Source: Mucilaginibacter mallensis
GTDB lineage: Bacteria > Bacteroidota > Bacteroidia > Sphingobacteriales > Sphingobacteriaceae
NCBI RefSeq assembly: GCF_900105165.1
Contig: NZ_LT629740.1
Span: forward strand, 2,914,001-2,978,000
Direction of reading: 5' to 3'
DNA: 64,000 nucleotides
Shown: piece by piece, positions 17,346 through 25,429 of the stretch
Position numbering within the stretch: position 1 is the first letter of the stretch
Layout of the letters: every line of letters begins with the position of its first letter
The notes under the pieces: generated by a model
What the model was told of the DNA's origin: nothing
The model's database searches: none
What the model saw: only the letters and a program-made list of their open reading frames with translations
Position numbers and translations under genes: made by a program

Positions 17346-18242
17346 TCACTTCGCCACCGGCTCAATAAATATCTGCTTCATCCGTGGAAACTCCTTTTGT
17401 ATAGCCTTAGTTATCCGTTCAATAGCATCGGTTATCTGCCTGGTGGTTAAATCATCTTTAAAAACAGCATCCATCTGTAATAAAATCTCTTCGGGAGCCA
17501 TATACATGGATGAACGCTTTTTTACTTTTATAATCGCCGCATCCTCTTCTGTAAGTTTCACAACCCTGCGTAATGATTTGGTGCTGATAGTTTCACCCAT
17601 CAGCAAACTTTTACTTTCGCGGGCCAGGAAGCCGGATATAATGATAAGCATTACCCCAATGATCATTGACGCAACGCCGTCGTAATAAGGATTATGAAAC
17701 AACCTGCCTAAATAAACACCCAGAAAAGCTATAACAAGCCCAAACAGATCACCAAAATCGCCAAGCAATACAATTATAGTTGATGGATCTTTAGTGCCGA
17801 TAACAGCTTTCCAAAATGAAGTTTTACCCCGCTGCAGGTTAAATGCTTTTAAAGCCGAAAACATAGAAACCAAATTAAAAACAAATGCAATAGCTAATAT
17901 CAGGTAGTTCAAGCCGGGGTGGCCTTCAAATCCGGGCCGTTGCAGGCGCATGTAGCCCTCGTAAACCGAAATGCAACCACCTACAATAAAAATAACCAGC
18001 GATACTATGAACGACCAGAAATACAGCTCCTTACCATAACCAAATGGGCGATCAGCATCAGGTAATCGTTTGCTTGTTTTTATTCCCCATATCAACAAAA
18101 GCTGACTGATCGCATCAATAACCGAGTGAATCCCTTCAGCCAGCATTGATGAACTGCCTGTTACCGCAGCCGCGACAAATTTTGATATGGCGATCAGTAG
18201 ATCAACCGCCAGCGAAATAAAAATGAATGACCTCGATTTCAT
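17346..18242 (-). CDS. Cation diffusion facilitator (CDF) metal transporter
   Basis: A 298-residue inner-membrane protein with six predicted helices and a C-terminal cytoplasmic domain (from about residue 215). Helix 2 has the metal site EGIHSVIDA (H, D), and helix 5 has LLGDFGDLFG, where two aspartates replace the more common HxxxD. This resembles the divergent CDF subgroup related to SLC30A9, so zinc, manganese or another divalent ion could be exported. It is transcribed alone, about 85 bases from the divergent Crp-family gene. Confidence 0.85.
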   Translation of the reverse strand: MKSRSFIFISLAVDLLIAISKFVAAAVTGSSSMLAEGIHSVIDAISQLLLIWGIKTSKRLPDADRPFGYGKELYFWSFIVSLVIFIVGGCISVYEGYMRLQRPGFEGHPGLNYLILAIAFVFNLVSMFSALKAFNLQRGKTSFWKAVIGTKDPSTIIVLLGDFGDLFGLVIAFLGVYLGRLFHNPYYDGVASMIIGVMLIIISGFLARESKSLLMGETISTKSLRRVVKLTEEDAAIIKVKKRSSMYMAPEEILLQMDAVFKDDLTTRQITDAIERITKAIQKEFPRMKQIFIEPVAK

Positions 18243-18327
18243 CTACTTAGTTAATATTTATGTGGCAAGATTGTTTTAGGTATATATCATTTATTAGTCT
18301 GTTATTAGCAAACCTTATATTTGTTTA

Positions 18328-18900
18328 ATGTATATGCAACTCATCTCCTACTTACAGCTGTTAAGAAACATCCCCAAAGAAGATGAAAATATCATCGCTA
18401 GTTACTTTGCACATAAAACTTTCAAAGAAGGTGATATACTTTTTAAGGAAGGGAAAATTTGCCGGGAATTGTTTTTTGTTTATGAGGGAGTAATACGCAT
18501 TGTATCAATAAATGATAAAGGGATTGAACTAACGCATTTCTTTTGTAAAGAGAACCAGTTTTGTACCATACTGCAAAGCTTTACCGATGAAACACCAGCT
18601 ACAGCAGGCATACACGCGGCTTGCGATGCTGAAGTATTGGTGATTACTAAAAGCAAACTGCTCGACCTGTACAAGCAATTACCCTACATGAAAGAAATAA
18701 TTGATGAGCTTAATCAACTGCGATTAATTGAGAAAGTAAACATCCGCAATACTTTTTTGGGCGAAGATGCCGAAGGCAAGTATAGGCTATTCGTGGTGCA
18801 AAACCCGGATATAGCCTTGCGCGTGCCTTTAAAGGATATTGCCTCCTATCTCGGCATCACCCCTCAGTCGCTCAGCCGTATCCGCAAAAATATTCGCTAA
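18328..18900 (+). CDS. Crp/Fnr-family transcription regulator
   Basis: A 190-residue regulator: an N-terminal cyclic-nucleotide-binding-like beta-barrel (ILFKEGKICRELFFVYEG, residues about 36-55), a dimer helix, and a winged helix ending VPLKDIASYLGITPQSLSR as the recognition helix. The cAMP ligands are not conserved, as usual in Bacteroidota members. A second in-frame ATG lies 6 bases downstream (18334). The next gene is an SDR dehydrogenase 74 bases away on the same strand, a pairing in which the regulator often controls its neighbour; a palindrome in the gap supports this weakly. Confidence 0.88.
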   Translation: MYMQLISYLQLLRNIPKEDENIIASYFAHKTFKEGDILFKEGKICRELFFVYEGVIRIVSINDKGIELTHFFCKENQFCTILQSFTDETPATAGIHAACDAEVLVITKSKLLDLYKQLPYMKEIIDELNQLRLIEKVNIRNTFLGEDAEGKYRLFVVQNPDIALRVPLKDIASYLGITPQSLSRIRKNIR

Positions 18901-18944
18901 ACTTTTCGTTTTTACCATTTGTTAAGTGTGTTAGCTTATGATTC

Positions 18945-18958
18945 ATGCAATTTTGCAT
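18945..18958. promoter_or_regulatory. 14-bp palindrome upstream of the SDR gene, candidate operator
   Basis: ATGCAA-TT-TTGCAT is a perfect palindrome, 17 bases before the SDR start codon at 18975 and 44 bases after the Crp-family gene. Position and symmetry suit a dimeric regulator. Confidence 0.35.
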
Positions 18959-18974
18959 AAGAATTAATAATCTC

Positions 18975-19715
18975 ATGGAAACACATAAAAACAATTCATC
19001 CTTAACAAGAAAAAGAGTGATCATTTTAGGCGGAAGTTCGGGACTGGGTCTGGCAACTGCAATGGCAGCCGCTAATGAAGGTGCAAATGTTGTCATCGTA
19101 TCGAGTAACCAGCAGCGTATCGATAACGCGCTGAAAGGTCTGCCATCAGGTACAGAGGGCTATGCCGTAAATCTTAGCAGCGAACAAAACATCAAAGCAT
19201 TTTTTGATAAAATTGGCAATTTCGACCACCTGGTTTATTCGGCTGGGGAAAATTTAAATCTCAATACTATCGATCAAACTGATATTGAGCAGGCTCGTAC
19301 TTTTTTTAATATACGTTACTGGGGAGCTTTTGCGGCAGTGAAATATGGTTCACCCAATGTTAATAAAGGCGGATCAATCTCTTTAACCAGCGGTACTGCC
19401 AGTGCAAGGCCGGGCAAAGGCTGGTCGGTAGCCAGCAGTATTTGCGGTGCAATGGAAGGTTTTGTACGGGCGATGGCTGTTGAGCTTGCCCCAATACGGG
19501 TAAATAGTGTGGTACCGGGCGTGGTAGATACCAATCTTTGGGACAGCATGCCTGCCGCCGACCGGGAAAACCTATACCAGACGATGGCTGATGCGCAACT
19601 CATAAAACGTGTAGGCGAAGCTGACGACATTGCCCTTGCTTTTATCTACCTCATGAAACAACAATACGGTACAGGCCAAAACATTATTGTTGACGGTGGA
19701 GCTGTGTTAGTGTAG
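18975..19715 (+). CDS. SDR-family protein lacking the catalytic Tyr-Lys pair
   Basis: A 246-residue Rossmann protein. The cofactor motif GGSSGLGLATA is at residues 19-29, and SLTSGTAS includes the usual serine (S139). Where most SDR enzymes have YxxxK, this reads W-S-V-A-S-S-I-C-G-A-M-E, with A153 and C157 in the tyrosine and lysine positions. The C-terminal part (ELAPIRVNSVVPGVVDTNLWD) is otherwise normal. A subfamily with this loss is known; chemistry there is unclear. I start at ATG 18975 (METHKNNS); ATG 18945 falls inside the palindrome. It is probably controlled by the upstream regulator. Confidence 0.82.
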   Translation: METHKNNSSLTRKRVIILGGSSGLGLATAMAAANEGANVVIVSSNQQRIDNALKGLPSGTEGYAVNLSSEQNIKAFFDKIGNFDHLVYSAGENLNLNTIDQTDIEQARTFFNIRYWGAFAAVKYGSPNVNKGGSISLTSGTASARPGKGWSVASSICGAMEGFVRAMAVELAPIRVNSVVPGVVDTNLWDSMPAADRENLYQTMADAQLIKRVGEADDIALAFIYLMKQQYGTGQNIIVDGGAVLV

Positions 19716-19749
19716 ATAAATTCTATCGTTGACCACCTGTATAATTTTT

Positions 19750-19789
19750 ACTAACCGCTATTGCATCATTCATAGCAATGGTGGTTAGT
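19750..19789 (+). terminator. Hairpin terminator after the SDR gene
   Basis: ACTAACC (19750-19756) pairs with GGTTAGT (19783-19789), and an inner ATTGC/GCAAT pair extends the stem. It lies 35 bases after the SDR stop; a strong T tract is missing. Confidence 0.55.
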
Positions 19790-19862
19790 TAACTAGCTAA
19801 TAATTAAATAGGTAATCAAAACATTTTCATACCTCCGTAAGTTCCTGTTAAAAAGAAAAAAC

Positions 19863-20390
19863 ATGGAATTATCAGTCGATGGTGGCTTCCGCCAGTGGTG
19901 GTTGCTTTTAATAAGAGGGATATTGTTTATCCTGGTAGGTATTTACATGATTGCCTCTCCTGCTACAAGCGTTGTAGCCCTAGGTTTTTTATTTGGGCTG
20001 ATGATATTGCTGGCAGGTATCTCTGAGCTATTGCACGTATCAAACAGTCGCAGTTCCGGCAATCGCAACTGGCATTTGGGCCTGGGGATATTAGAAGTGA
20101 TATTAGGCATTGTATTTATGAGCCATATAGCTACCAGCGTGGCAATATTGCGTATACTGGTAGGCCTGTGGTTCATTTTCAGGGGGATCGCCTTATTTAA
20201 TCTCTCCCGTATTCTTGGCGCATCATGGGTAAACAAATTAGGTGGCATTGTAACCGTCATTTTTGGCCTGCTGATATTGTTTGATGTAGTTTTCGGCTCC
20301 ATGACCATTATCCTGTTTGTTGCCATAGGCTTTATTATTACAGGTTTTTTTAATGTTTGGCTCGGCTATAGTCTTAAACCGCGTACCTGA
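19863..20390 (+). CDS. HdeD-family (DUF308) inner-membrane protein
   Basis: A 175-residue protein with six predicted transmembrane helices in three hairpins, each ending in a glycine-rich turn; the pattern GxxLGIxEVxLGI is typical of HdeD/DUF308 (here LGLGILEVILGIVF). HdeD is an acid-stress membrane protein in Escherichia coli, but its molecular role is unknown. The gene stands alone. Confidence 0.82.
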   Translation: MELSVDGGFRQWWLLLIRGILFILVGIYMIASPATSVVALGFLFGLMILLAGISELLHVSNSRSSGNRNWHLGLGILEVILGIVFMSHIATSVAILRILVGLWFIFRGIALFNLSRILGASWVNKLGGIVTVIFGLLILFDVVFGSMTIILFVAIGFIITGFFNVWLGYSLKPRT

Positions 20391-20545
20391 TAATTATATA
20401 TAATCAGCTGCACGAAAGCGAACAGTTGATTGTATCAATATTGTACTGTAGCTTTGTTTAATAATTTAAAGTTCAATGATAATCAGCACATTATCACCGT
20501 GGCATTCTATTTGAGCATGCAATAACAATATATAAGGATGTCAGC

Positions 20546-20857
20546 ATGAAACATCGTAAAGGACTAAGGCGCGTTACCTTTTCACAGGAACGTTTTGAGA
20601 TATTAATTAAGAAACAAAAGAATGGCGAGGCATCTTTTTCTGATCTTGTTGAACTTGACGAGATCGTAAACCGCGTACCAGATATCCGGCATATTATCCT
20701 GGAGGAGATAGAAGGAACTGATACACCTCCTGATGAATCGGGACAGCAAGATACTATCATTGCAAAAGAAAACAAGCCACAGGGCTTACTGGAAAAGATA
20801 AAATCGTTTTTTAATCAATTGTTCTTTTTGGCTGATAGTCCCGTCATTTCTGTTTGA
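20546..20857 (+). CDS. Small uncharacterised protein with a charged helical N-terminus
   Basis: 103 residues, no signal peptide. The centre (FEILIKKQKNGEASFSDLVE, then LDEIVNRVPDIR) resembles short helical proteins common in Mucilaginibacter-type genomes, where it often precedes variable tails. The C-terminal third is more hydrophobic (LLEKIKSFFNQLFFLADS) and may touch the membrane. I know no function. It is a plausible gene because of normal codon use and an ATG start after a gap of 155 bases. Confidence 0.6.
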   Translation: MKHRKGLRRVTFSQERFEILIKKQKNGEASFSDLVELDEIVNRVPDIRHIILEEIEGTDTPPDESGQQDTIIAKENKPQGLLEKIKSFFNQLFFLADSPVISV

Positions 20858-20893
20858 TATAAATCTTCAGTATAATTTTATTATTTTTACTAC

Positions 20894-21166
20894 ATGGCAG
20901 ATCAGGAACTTTGCGCGCACCTTCTTGCAATAAAAACTGTAAAACTCAGCGACGATCATGTTTGCGAGGAATGTATTAAACATAACCAGGACTGGGTACA
21001 CCTGCGTACCTGTCAAACCTGCGGCATAACACTTTGCTGCGATGATTCCCCACATAAACATATGACCCAGCATTATCATGCCACTCACCACCCTGTTATA
21101 GCCTCGGCCGAAGAAGGCGAACGTTGGCTATGGTGCTACCCGGATGAAGCATTTGCTGAATATTGA
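20894..21166 (+). CDS. UBP-type zinc finger protein
   Basis: A 90-residue protein that is essentially one ZnF-UBP domain: C7/H9, C24/C27, C40/C43, C48 and the histidine cluster H54-H66 (HKHMTQHYHATHHP). The domain in eukaryotes binds ubiquitin C-termini; free-standing bacterial copies are common in Bacteroidota and Actinobacteria and have no settled role. It is 36 bases downstream of the small helical protein and may share a transcript. Confidence 0.85.
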   Translation: MADQELCAHLLAIKTVKLSDDHVCEECIKHNQDWVHLRTCQTCGITLCCDDSPHKHMTQHYHATHHPVIASAEEGERWLWCYPDEAFAEY

Positions 21167-21200
21167 TTGGTCATTTCAATCTCTTATTTTCTATTATCTA

Positions 21201-21230
21201 TTGCTGAAAGTAAATTAAGCCGTACATTTG
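21201..21230 (+). promoter_or_regulatory. Bacteroidota-type promoter of the Rrf2 gene
   Basis: TTG at 21201-21203 and TACATTTG at 21223-21230 are 19 bases apart, an exact fit to TTG-N19-TAnnTTTG. Transcription would start within the operator that follows. Confidence 0.6.
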
Positions 21231-21232
21231 TA

Positions 21233-21253
21233 CTGTAATAAAAATAATTACAG
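21233..21253. promoter_or_regulatory. Rrf2 operator 1 (CTGTAAT-N7-ATTACAG)
   Basis: A perfect palindrome of 7-bp arms with a 7-base spacer, lying right after the -7 box and ending one base before the Rrf2 start codon. A dimer bound here would block transcription. The same sequence and spacing recur at 21676-21696. Confidence 0.75.
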
Positions 21254-21254
21254 A

Positions 21255-21659
21255 ATGGATAATGTTCAATTTGCTACTGCTACACATATACTCACGTTAC
21301 TAACCGTAACCGAGGGTGTTGTCCCATCTGCCTATCTGGCGGGGAGCATTAACATTAATCCGGCTATGGTACGCAAAGCATTAATCACCTTACGTACACA
21401 CGGCTTAGTTGAAACTAAGGAAGGAAAAGGCGGCGGAGCAATATTAGCCAAACCAGCTGATAAGATCCTGCTTTCGGATGTTTACCACGCAGTAAACTCT
21501 ACTCCCCTGCTTGGTAAGGCCAATAGACCGAATCCTGATTGCCTGGTTGGCAAACAAATTAACGATCATTTGATCGAGCTATACACGCAGGCGGATAATG
21601 CACTCATCAATAAATTAAGCACCATAACACTGGCTGATTTTGTAAAGAAATTCAAATAA
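21255..21659 (+). CDS. Rrf2-family transcription repressor (YwnA-like)
   Basis: A 134-residue winged-helix protein. The helix-turn-helix (VPSAYLAGSININPAMVRKAL) and the wing LVETKEGKGGGAILAKPADK are typical of Rrf2. It has a single cysteine (in NPDCLVG) instead of the three-cysteine iron-sulfur cluster motif of IscR/NsrR, which places it with cluster-free members such as YwnA. Start ATG 21255; a longer frame from 21228 would read through the operator. It is followed by a YwnB-like NAD(P)-binding protein, a pairing also seen in Bacillus, and identical operators precede both genes, so autoregulation and co-control are likely. Confidence 0.85.
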   Translation: MDNVQFATATHILTLLTVTEGVVPSAYLAGSININPAMVRKALITLRTHGLVETKEGKGGGAILAKPADKILLSDVYHAVNSTPLLGKANRPNPDCLVGKQINDHLIELYTQADNALINKLSTITLADFVKKFK

Positions 21660-21672
21660 AAAAATTTAACTA

Positions 21673-21699
21673 ATACTGTAATAAATAACATTACAGTAT
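21673..21699. promoter_or_regulatory. Rrf2 operator 2 (ATACTGTAAT-N7-ATTACAGTAT)
   Basis: A perfect palindrome with 10-bp arms between the Rrf2 gene and the YwnB-like gene. The inner CTGTAAT-N7-ATTACAG core equals operator 1, including the 7-base spacer. Confidence 0.75.
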
Positions 21700-21733
21700 T
21701 TCAATTCTATCATATCTAAATAAATTAAAAAAA

Positions 21734-22381
21734 ATGAAAGTAGCATTAATTGGAGCATCAGGCTTCGTAGGAAAAGCGGTATTAAATGAATTACTGCAAA
21801 AAGGTCATGACGTTATAGCCATAGTTCGTAACCCTGAAAAACTGGAAGCACAAGCGGGTTTGACCATTGTTAAGGCAGACGCAACCAATGTTGATGAACT
21901 TGCCGAAGCTGTTAAAGGAGCGGATATAGCTATAAACACATTCAATGCCGGCTGGGCAAACCCAAATCTTTACGATGATTTTCTTAAAGGATCAAAAGCT
22001 ATTCAGGAAGGCGTTAAAAAATCGGGCGTAAAGCGCTTGCTGGTTGTTGGTGGCGCGGGCAGCTTGTTTATTGATGGCAAACAGCTTGTTGATTCACCAC
22101 AATTCCCGGCAGAATATAAGGCCGGTGCAACTGCAGCGCGTGATTACCTGAGTGAAATTAAGAAGGAAACTGAACTCGATTGGGTGTTTTTAAGTCCGGC
22201 AATTGAAATGCACCATGGCACATCGGGTGTACGCAAAGGCACTTACCGCTTAGGCAATGAGAATCCCGTATTTAATGCCGAAGGCCGGAGCATATTGTCG
22301 GTTGAAGACCTGGCTTTGGTTATTGTTGATGAAATTGAACAACACAAACACAGCCGCGAACGCTTTACTGCCGCTTATTAA
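21734..22381 (+). CDS. NAD(P)-binding protein, NmrA/YwnB-like
   Basis: A 215-residue atypical SDR with the N-terminal dinucleotide motif IGASGFVGKAV (residues 5-15). It lacks an SDR YxxxK motif and resembles YwnB and biliverdin-reductase-B-like proteins, which reduce or sense quinones and flavins. It is the second gene after the Rrf2 repressor, with its own copy of the operator. A redox- or quinone-inducible role is inferred from this pairing. Confidence 0.85.
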   Translation: MKVALIGASGFVGKAVLNELLQKGHDVIAIVRNPEKLEAQAGLTIVKADATNVDELAEAVKGADIAINTFNAGWANPNLYDDFLKGSKAIQEGVKKSGVKRLLVVGGAGSLFIDGKQLVDSPQFPAEYKAGATAARDYLSEIKKETELDWVFLSPAIEMHHGTSGVRKGTYRLGNENPVFNAEGRSILSVEDLALVIVDEIEQHKHSRERFTAAY

Positions 22382-22394
22382 TAAAATATAATTG

Positions 22395-22482
22395 CTCTGT
22401 GCACTTTGTGCCATTTCTTTGTGATCTCTGTGGTAAAAATTAACCACAAAGGACACTGAGGCTTTTCACAAAGTTCACAGAG
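22395..22482. repeat. Intergenic inverted repeat, CTCTGTGnACTTTGTG family
   Basis: Arms 22395-22410 and 22467-22482 match at 15 of 16 positions; between them a second inverted pair around TGTGGTAAAA/TTAACCACA completes a long hairpin. A T tract follows (22483-22491), so it could also terminate the YwnB-like transcript. Confidence 0.7.
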
Positions 22483-22537
22483 TTTTTTTTTGATTGCCAA
22501 TATTGTTTCCATCCTTTATATTTAAATCAAAAATATC

Positions 22538-22759
22538 ATGCTGAAAAAAGGAGAACATATTGAAGGCACACCGGCCGAATTACAGATTTTACTTGACAAA
22601 GAGCCGGAAGCCAATGAGTTTTTTGAAAGCCTGTCGAAATCATACAAACAAGGTTATTGTGATTGGGTAGGGTCTGCCAAACAGGAAGATACCCGGAAAG
22701 TGCGGGCTGATAAAGCAATGATCATGCTGCGCAACAAACAAAAAACGCTTAAAACGTAA
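22538..22759 (+). CDS. Small YdeI/OmpD-associated-type protein
   Basis: A 73-residue protein resembling the C-terminal domain of the YdeI/OmpD-associated family (bacteriocin-protection type): ELQILLDKEPEANEFFESL, then a tyrosine and DWVGSAKQEDTRKVRADKA, ending in MIMLRNKQK. The family usually carries an extra N-terminal domain that is absent here, so this is a single-domain version. No function can be assigned. It converges with the ClC gene, whose stop is 3 bases away. Confidence 0.65.
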   Translation: MLKKGEHIEGTPAELQILLDKEPEANEFFESLSKSYKQGYCDWVGSAKQEDTRKVRADKAMIMLRNKQKTLKT

Positions 22760-22762
22760 AGG

Positions 22763-24220
22763 CTATTTACTTCCTGTTTCCTTGCTTTTACTATGACGAC
22801 TATATTTATATAACTTGCTGTATAAGTACCCGCGCCGTTTATTAGCTTCAGATAACGACTTCTCATCCGAGAAATAACCGCCAAATATTTTGGGCACCGC
22901 AATATGCTGTGATGTATAGATGCCTGAATTACCACTGAAAAAATAAGCCGTAAAACATGCAATAGCGAATAGTAATGCATGCTCGCCGCCAAAAAGTTCA
23001 ATCCCCATAAAGGTACAGGCTAAAGGCGTATTGGTCGCGCCGGCAAATACAGCTATAAATCCCAATGCCGCAAACAAGCTCACGGGCGCATTTAATAAGC
23101 CCGATAAAGTATTGCCCAATGTTGCTCCAATATAAAACAAAGGCGTTACCTCCCCTCCTTTAAACCCGGTTCCGAGTGTCAAGGTTGTATATATGGTTTT
23201 CCACAACCAGCTCCAGGTATCGGATCCACCAGCATGAAATGCCGATGGTATGGTAACCGCCCCGGGATATTGCGCATCTACACCTAAACTTAAATAATCT
23301 GGCTTACCAATAGCATAAGTAAGCGCTATGATGATCAATCCACCAAAAACTGGAATCAGCCATTTTATGCTGAAAAGCTTCGTAAACATGGCTTTTATCT
23401 CATGCACCATCAAAGCAAAAAGATAACTGGCCAAACCAAACGCTGCCGAGGCGATAATAACCTTTACAAATAACAACAAATCCACAGGCAAATAGTCCGA
23501 TAGGAAATAGGGCATTTTAGCTATTATATCAATATGATAAGCCGTATGGTGAATACCCCAGGCCGCGACTGTAATATCGCCAATGATACTTGCAATAAGT
23601 GCGGGTAACAAAGCATCATATTTTAGCCGGCCAATAGTAAGCACTTCTATTGCAAACACAGCTCCGGTTAAAGGCGTACCGAACACAGCACCAAAGCCTG
23701 CCGCAACACCTGCTGTAAGCAGCATGCGCATATCGCTATTGGTTAATTTAAACCATTTGCCAAACAAAGCTGCAATACTGCCGCCTATCTGTACTGCCGT
23801 ACCCTCCCGCCCCGCAGAACCACCGAATAAATGCGTAATAACCGTAGTTATAAGTATGATTGGCCCCATACGCGCAGGTACGCCTGCACCAGGTTCGTGT
23901 ATCTCGTCAATGATTAGGTTATTCCCTTTTTCAGCAGATTTGCCGGCCCACTTATAAATAAAATGGATAAGAACACCCGCCACAGGCAACAGAAACAATA
24001 ACCAGGTATGTGCAAAACGAAAATGAATAGCAGTAGTTAACAGCCACAAAAACAATGCGACCATACTGCCAATTGTTATAGCAACGGGAGCTATCAATAT
24101 CGTCCAGCGGAGCGTATATTTTATAATGCCGAAATGTTCAGAAGTGAAGATCTTGTTTTTCAATTCACCGGTATACTGTGATAGATTTGAGAGGATAATG
24201 TTGCTTTTTTTCACCTGCAT
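22763..24220 (-). CDS. ClC-family chloride channel / H+ antiporter
   Basis: A 485-residue inner-membrane protein with the ClC selectivity motifs: GAGVP (111-115, in place of GSGIP), GREGT (137-141, with the gating glutamate E139; threonine replaces the usual proline), and GFKGGEVTP. No C-terminal CBS domains. In bacteria such proteins exchange chloride or fluoride for protons and help in acid or halide stress. Transcribed alone. Confidence 0.9.
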   Translation of the reverse strand: MQVKKSNIILSNLSQYTGELKNKIFTSEHFGIIKYTLRWTILIAPVAITIGSMVALFLWLLTTAIHFRFAHTWLLFLLPVAGVLIHFIYKWAGKSAEKGNNLIIDEIHEPGAGVPARMGPIILITTVITHLFGGSAGREGTAVQIGGSIAALFGKWFKLTNSDMRMLLTAGVAAGFGAVFGTPLTGAVFAIEVLTIGRLKYDALLPALIASIIGDITVAAWGIHHTAYHIDIIAKMPYFLSDYLPVDLLLFVKVIIASAAFGLASYLFALMVHEIKAMFTKLFSIKWLIPVFGGLIIIALTYAIGKPDYLSLGVDAQYPGAVTIPSAFHAGGSDTWSWLWKTIYTTLTLGTGFKGGEVTPLFYIGATLGNTLSGLLNAPVSLFAALGFIAVFAGATNTPLACTFMGIELFGGEHALLFAIACFTAYFFSGNSGIYTSQHIAVPKIFGGYFSDEKSLSEANKRRGYLYSKLYKYSRHSKSKETGSK

Positions 24221-24346
24221 AATAATTTATATCCTAAAGCATAGCTTTAAGATGAATTTGCAGGCGCCATCAGCAATCGCGGTTTTTAAAAGGAAGACAC
24301 CATTTCCTGCTGCTAATATAAAGATTTGCGGTGTATAAACAAAAAA

Positions 24347-24371
24347 GAGACACAAAGTATTGCGTCTCTAC
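24347..24371. repeat. Short inverted repeat of the AGAGACGCAA family
   Basis: AGAGACACAAAGTATTGCGT followed by CTCTA is an imperfect palindrome related to the fuller repeat at 41251-41329. Confidence 0.5.
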
Positions 24372-24391
24372 GGATATTGGGGGACTAATTC

Positions 24392-25033
24392 TTATGCAGA
24401 TCTTTTGTTATTAACGATCAATGCAGATTCATATACCGCTGACAGGATCTCTTTTGACGGAAAAGGTTTAATAAAATCTTCATCAATATAATCATAAACA
24501 ACCCGCTGCGATGGATCTATCACATAAGTAGCTAACAAAGGGATATTGGCATCAATGCCCGAAAACCTGTTCCAGGCAGGGTTACTTTCAGAATAGATCC
24601 TGAACTTTTTAGCGATGTGATTATTCTTGTCGAAATAAAAATTTAACGACAGACTGTTTTCCCATGCCAGTTTTTGCAGGCCGCTTTCTCTTTCATCATT
24701 GATGACCAGCAGATTACCGCCATTGGCTCTTATCTCATGCTGCAGGGCATTTAACTGCTTTAGCTGATCCAAGCCTGCTTCTTTCCAGTGATGCGAATAA
24801 AAGCTGATAACCAGCGGTTTATTCAACAACTGCCTCAACAATACCGGGCCATGTGTTTCGGCACCATTATAAAACTGCTGCCATTGCTCATGTAGGTTGT
24901 TCAAAGTAAAATCGGGAATATAGTTTCCTGATTTTACAGGTTTTAAAGGCTTGTATGATTTAAATTCAAAATTCAGTTCAGGAATAATCTCCGCCAATTC
25001 AAAAAATGGATATTTATTTGTTGTTGCTAACAT
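24392..25033 (-). CDS. Peroxiredoxin-like (AhpC/TSA) protein with no cysteine
   Basis: A 213-residue thioredoxin-fold protein. GNYIPDFTLNNLH, LVISFYSHHWKEAGLDQLKQ, NLLVINDE and YFDKNNHIAKKFRIY align with the AhpC/TSA 'peroxiredoxin-like' group, and DPSQRVVYDYIDEDF matches its C-terminal strand. At the place of the catalytic cysteine (WCPYC in relatives) it reads WKEAG, and there is no cysteine anywhere in the protein. It therefore cannot work as a peroxidase and may bind a partner or a ligand. No signal peptide. It is single, with a 396-base upstream gap. Confidence 0.75.
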   Translation of the reverse strand: MLATTNKYPFFELAEIIPELNFEFKSYKPLKPVKSGNYIPDFTLNNLHEQWQQFYNGAETHGPVLLRQLLNKPLVISFYSHHWKEAGLDQLKQLNALQHEIRANGGNLLVINDERESGLQKLAWENSLSLNFYFDKNNHIAKKFRIYSESNPAWNRFSGIDANIPLLATYVIDPSQRVVYDYIDEDFIKPFPSKEILSAVYESALIVNNKRSA

Positions 25034-25429
25034 GCTTATAGTATTAAAGGTTTAAAACGCGTACCGCTCAGCGGTATTAATTAATTTGGGGTTAAGCGGT
25101 TAACAACAGCGATATAAGCCATATACTACTTTGTAGTATTTTAACAGGTTGGTAAATAAATAGTACATAATTTTATAATAAGATCAGTTAAAAGTTCAGG
25201 AAGTATTAATGGAGATTCTGGAGGTATAGCTTATAAGCTATAACAGCAACAACATATAGGCATCATCATATTTTTGAAGTCGGCTGACTTTAAAAATTGG
25301 CGAGCGCTTATGATTGAATTACGTTGTTGCATTGATATTGAAGTATTAATAAGACAAATATACTATAATGCCTATATATTTAGTAGTATATAATTGAATA
25401 TTTTTAATAATACATTAATTTTCAGTTAA
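25034..25429. other. 396-bp AT-rich gap with three palindromes
   Basis: No gene is visible. It holds ATACTAC-TTT-GTAGTAT (25123-25139), the perfect 18-bp palindrome TATAGCTTATAAGCTATA (25225-25242), and a hairpin TTTTTGAAGTC-GGCT-GACTTTAAAAA (25271-25296) that looks like a two-way terminator. The first lies about 90 bases upstream of the peroxiredoxin-like gene and could be its operator. Confidence 0.5.

Noticed and set aside
20867..21091. 74-codon minus-strand frame opposite the UBP zinc finger gene
   Set aside because: The zinc finger on the plus strand has a full set of metal ligands; the antisense frame has no recognisable feature.
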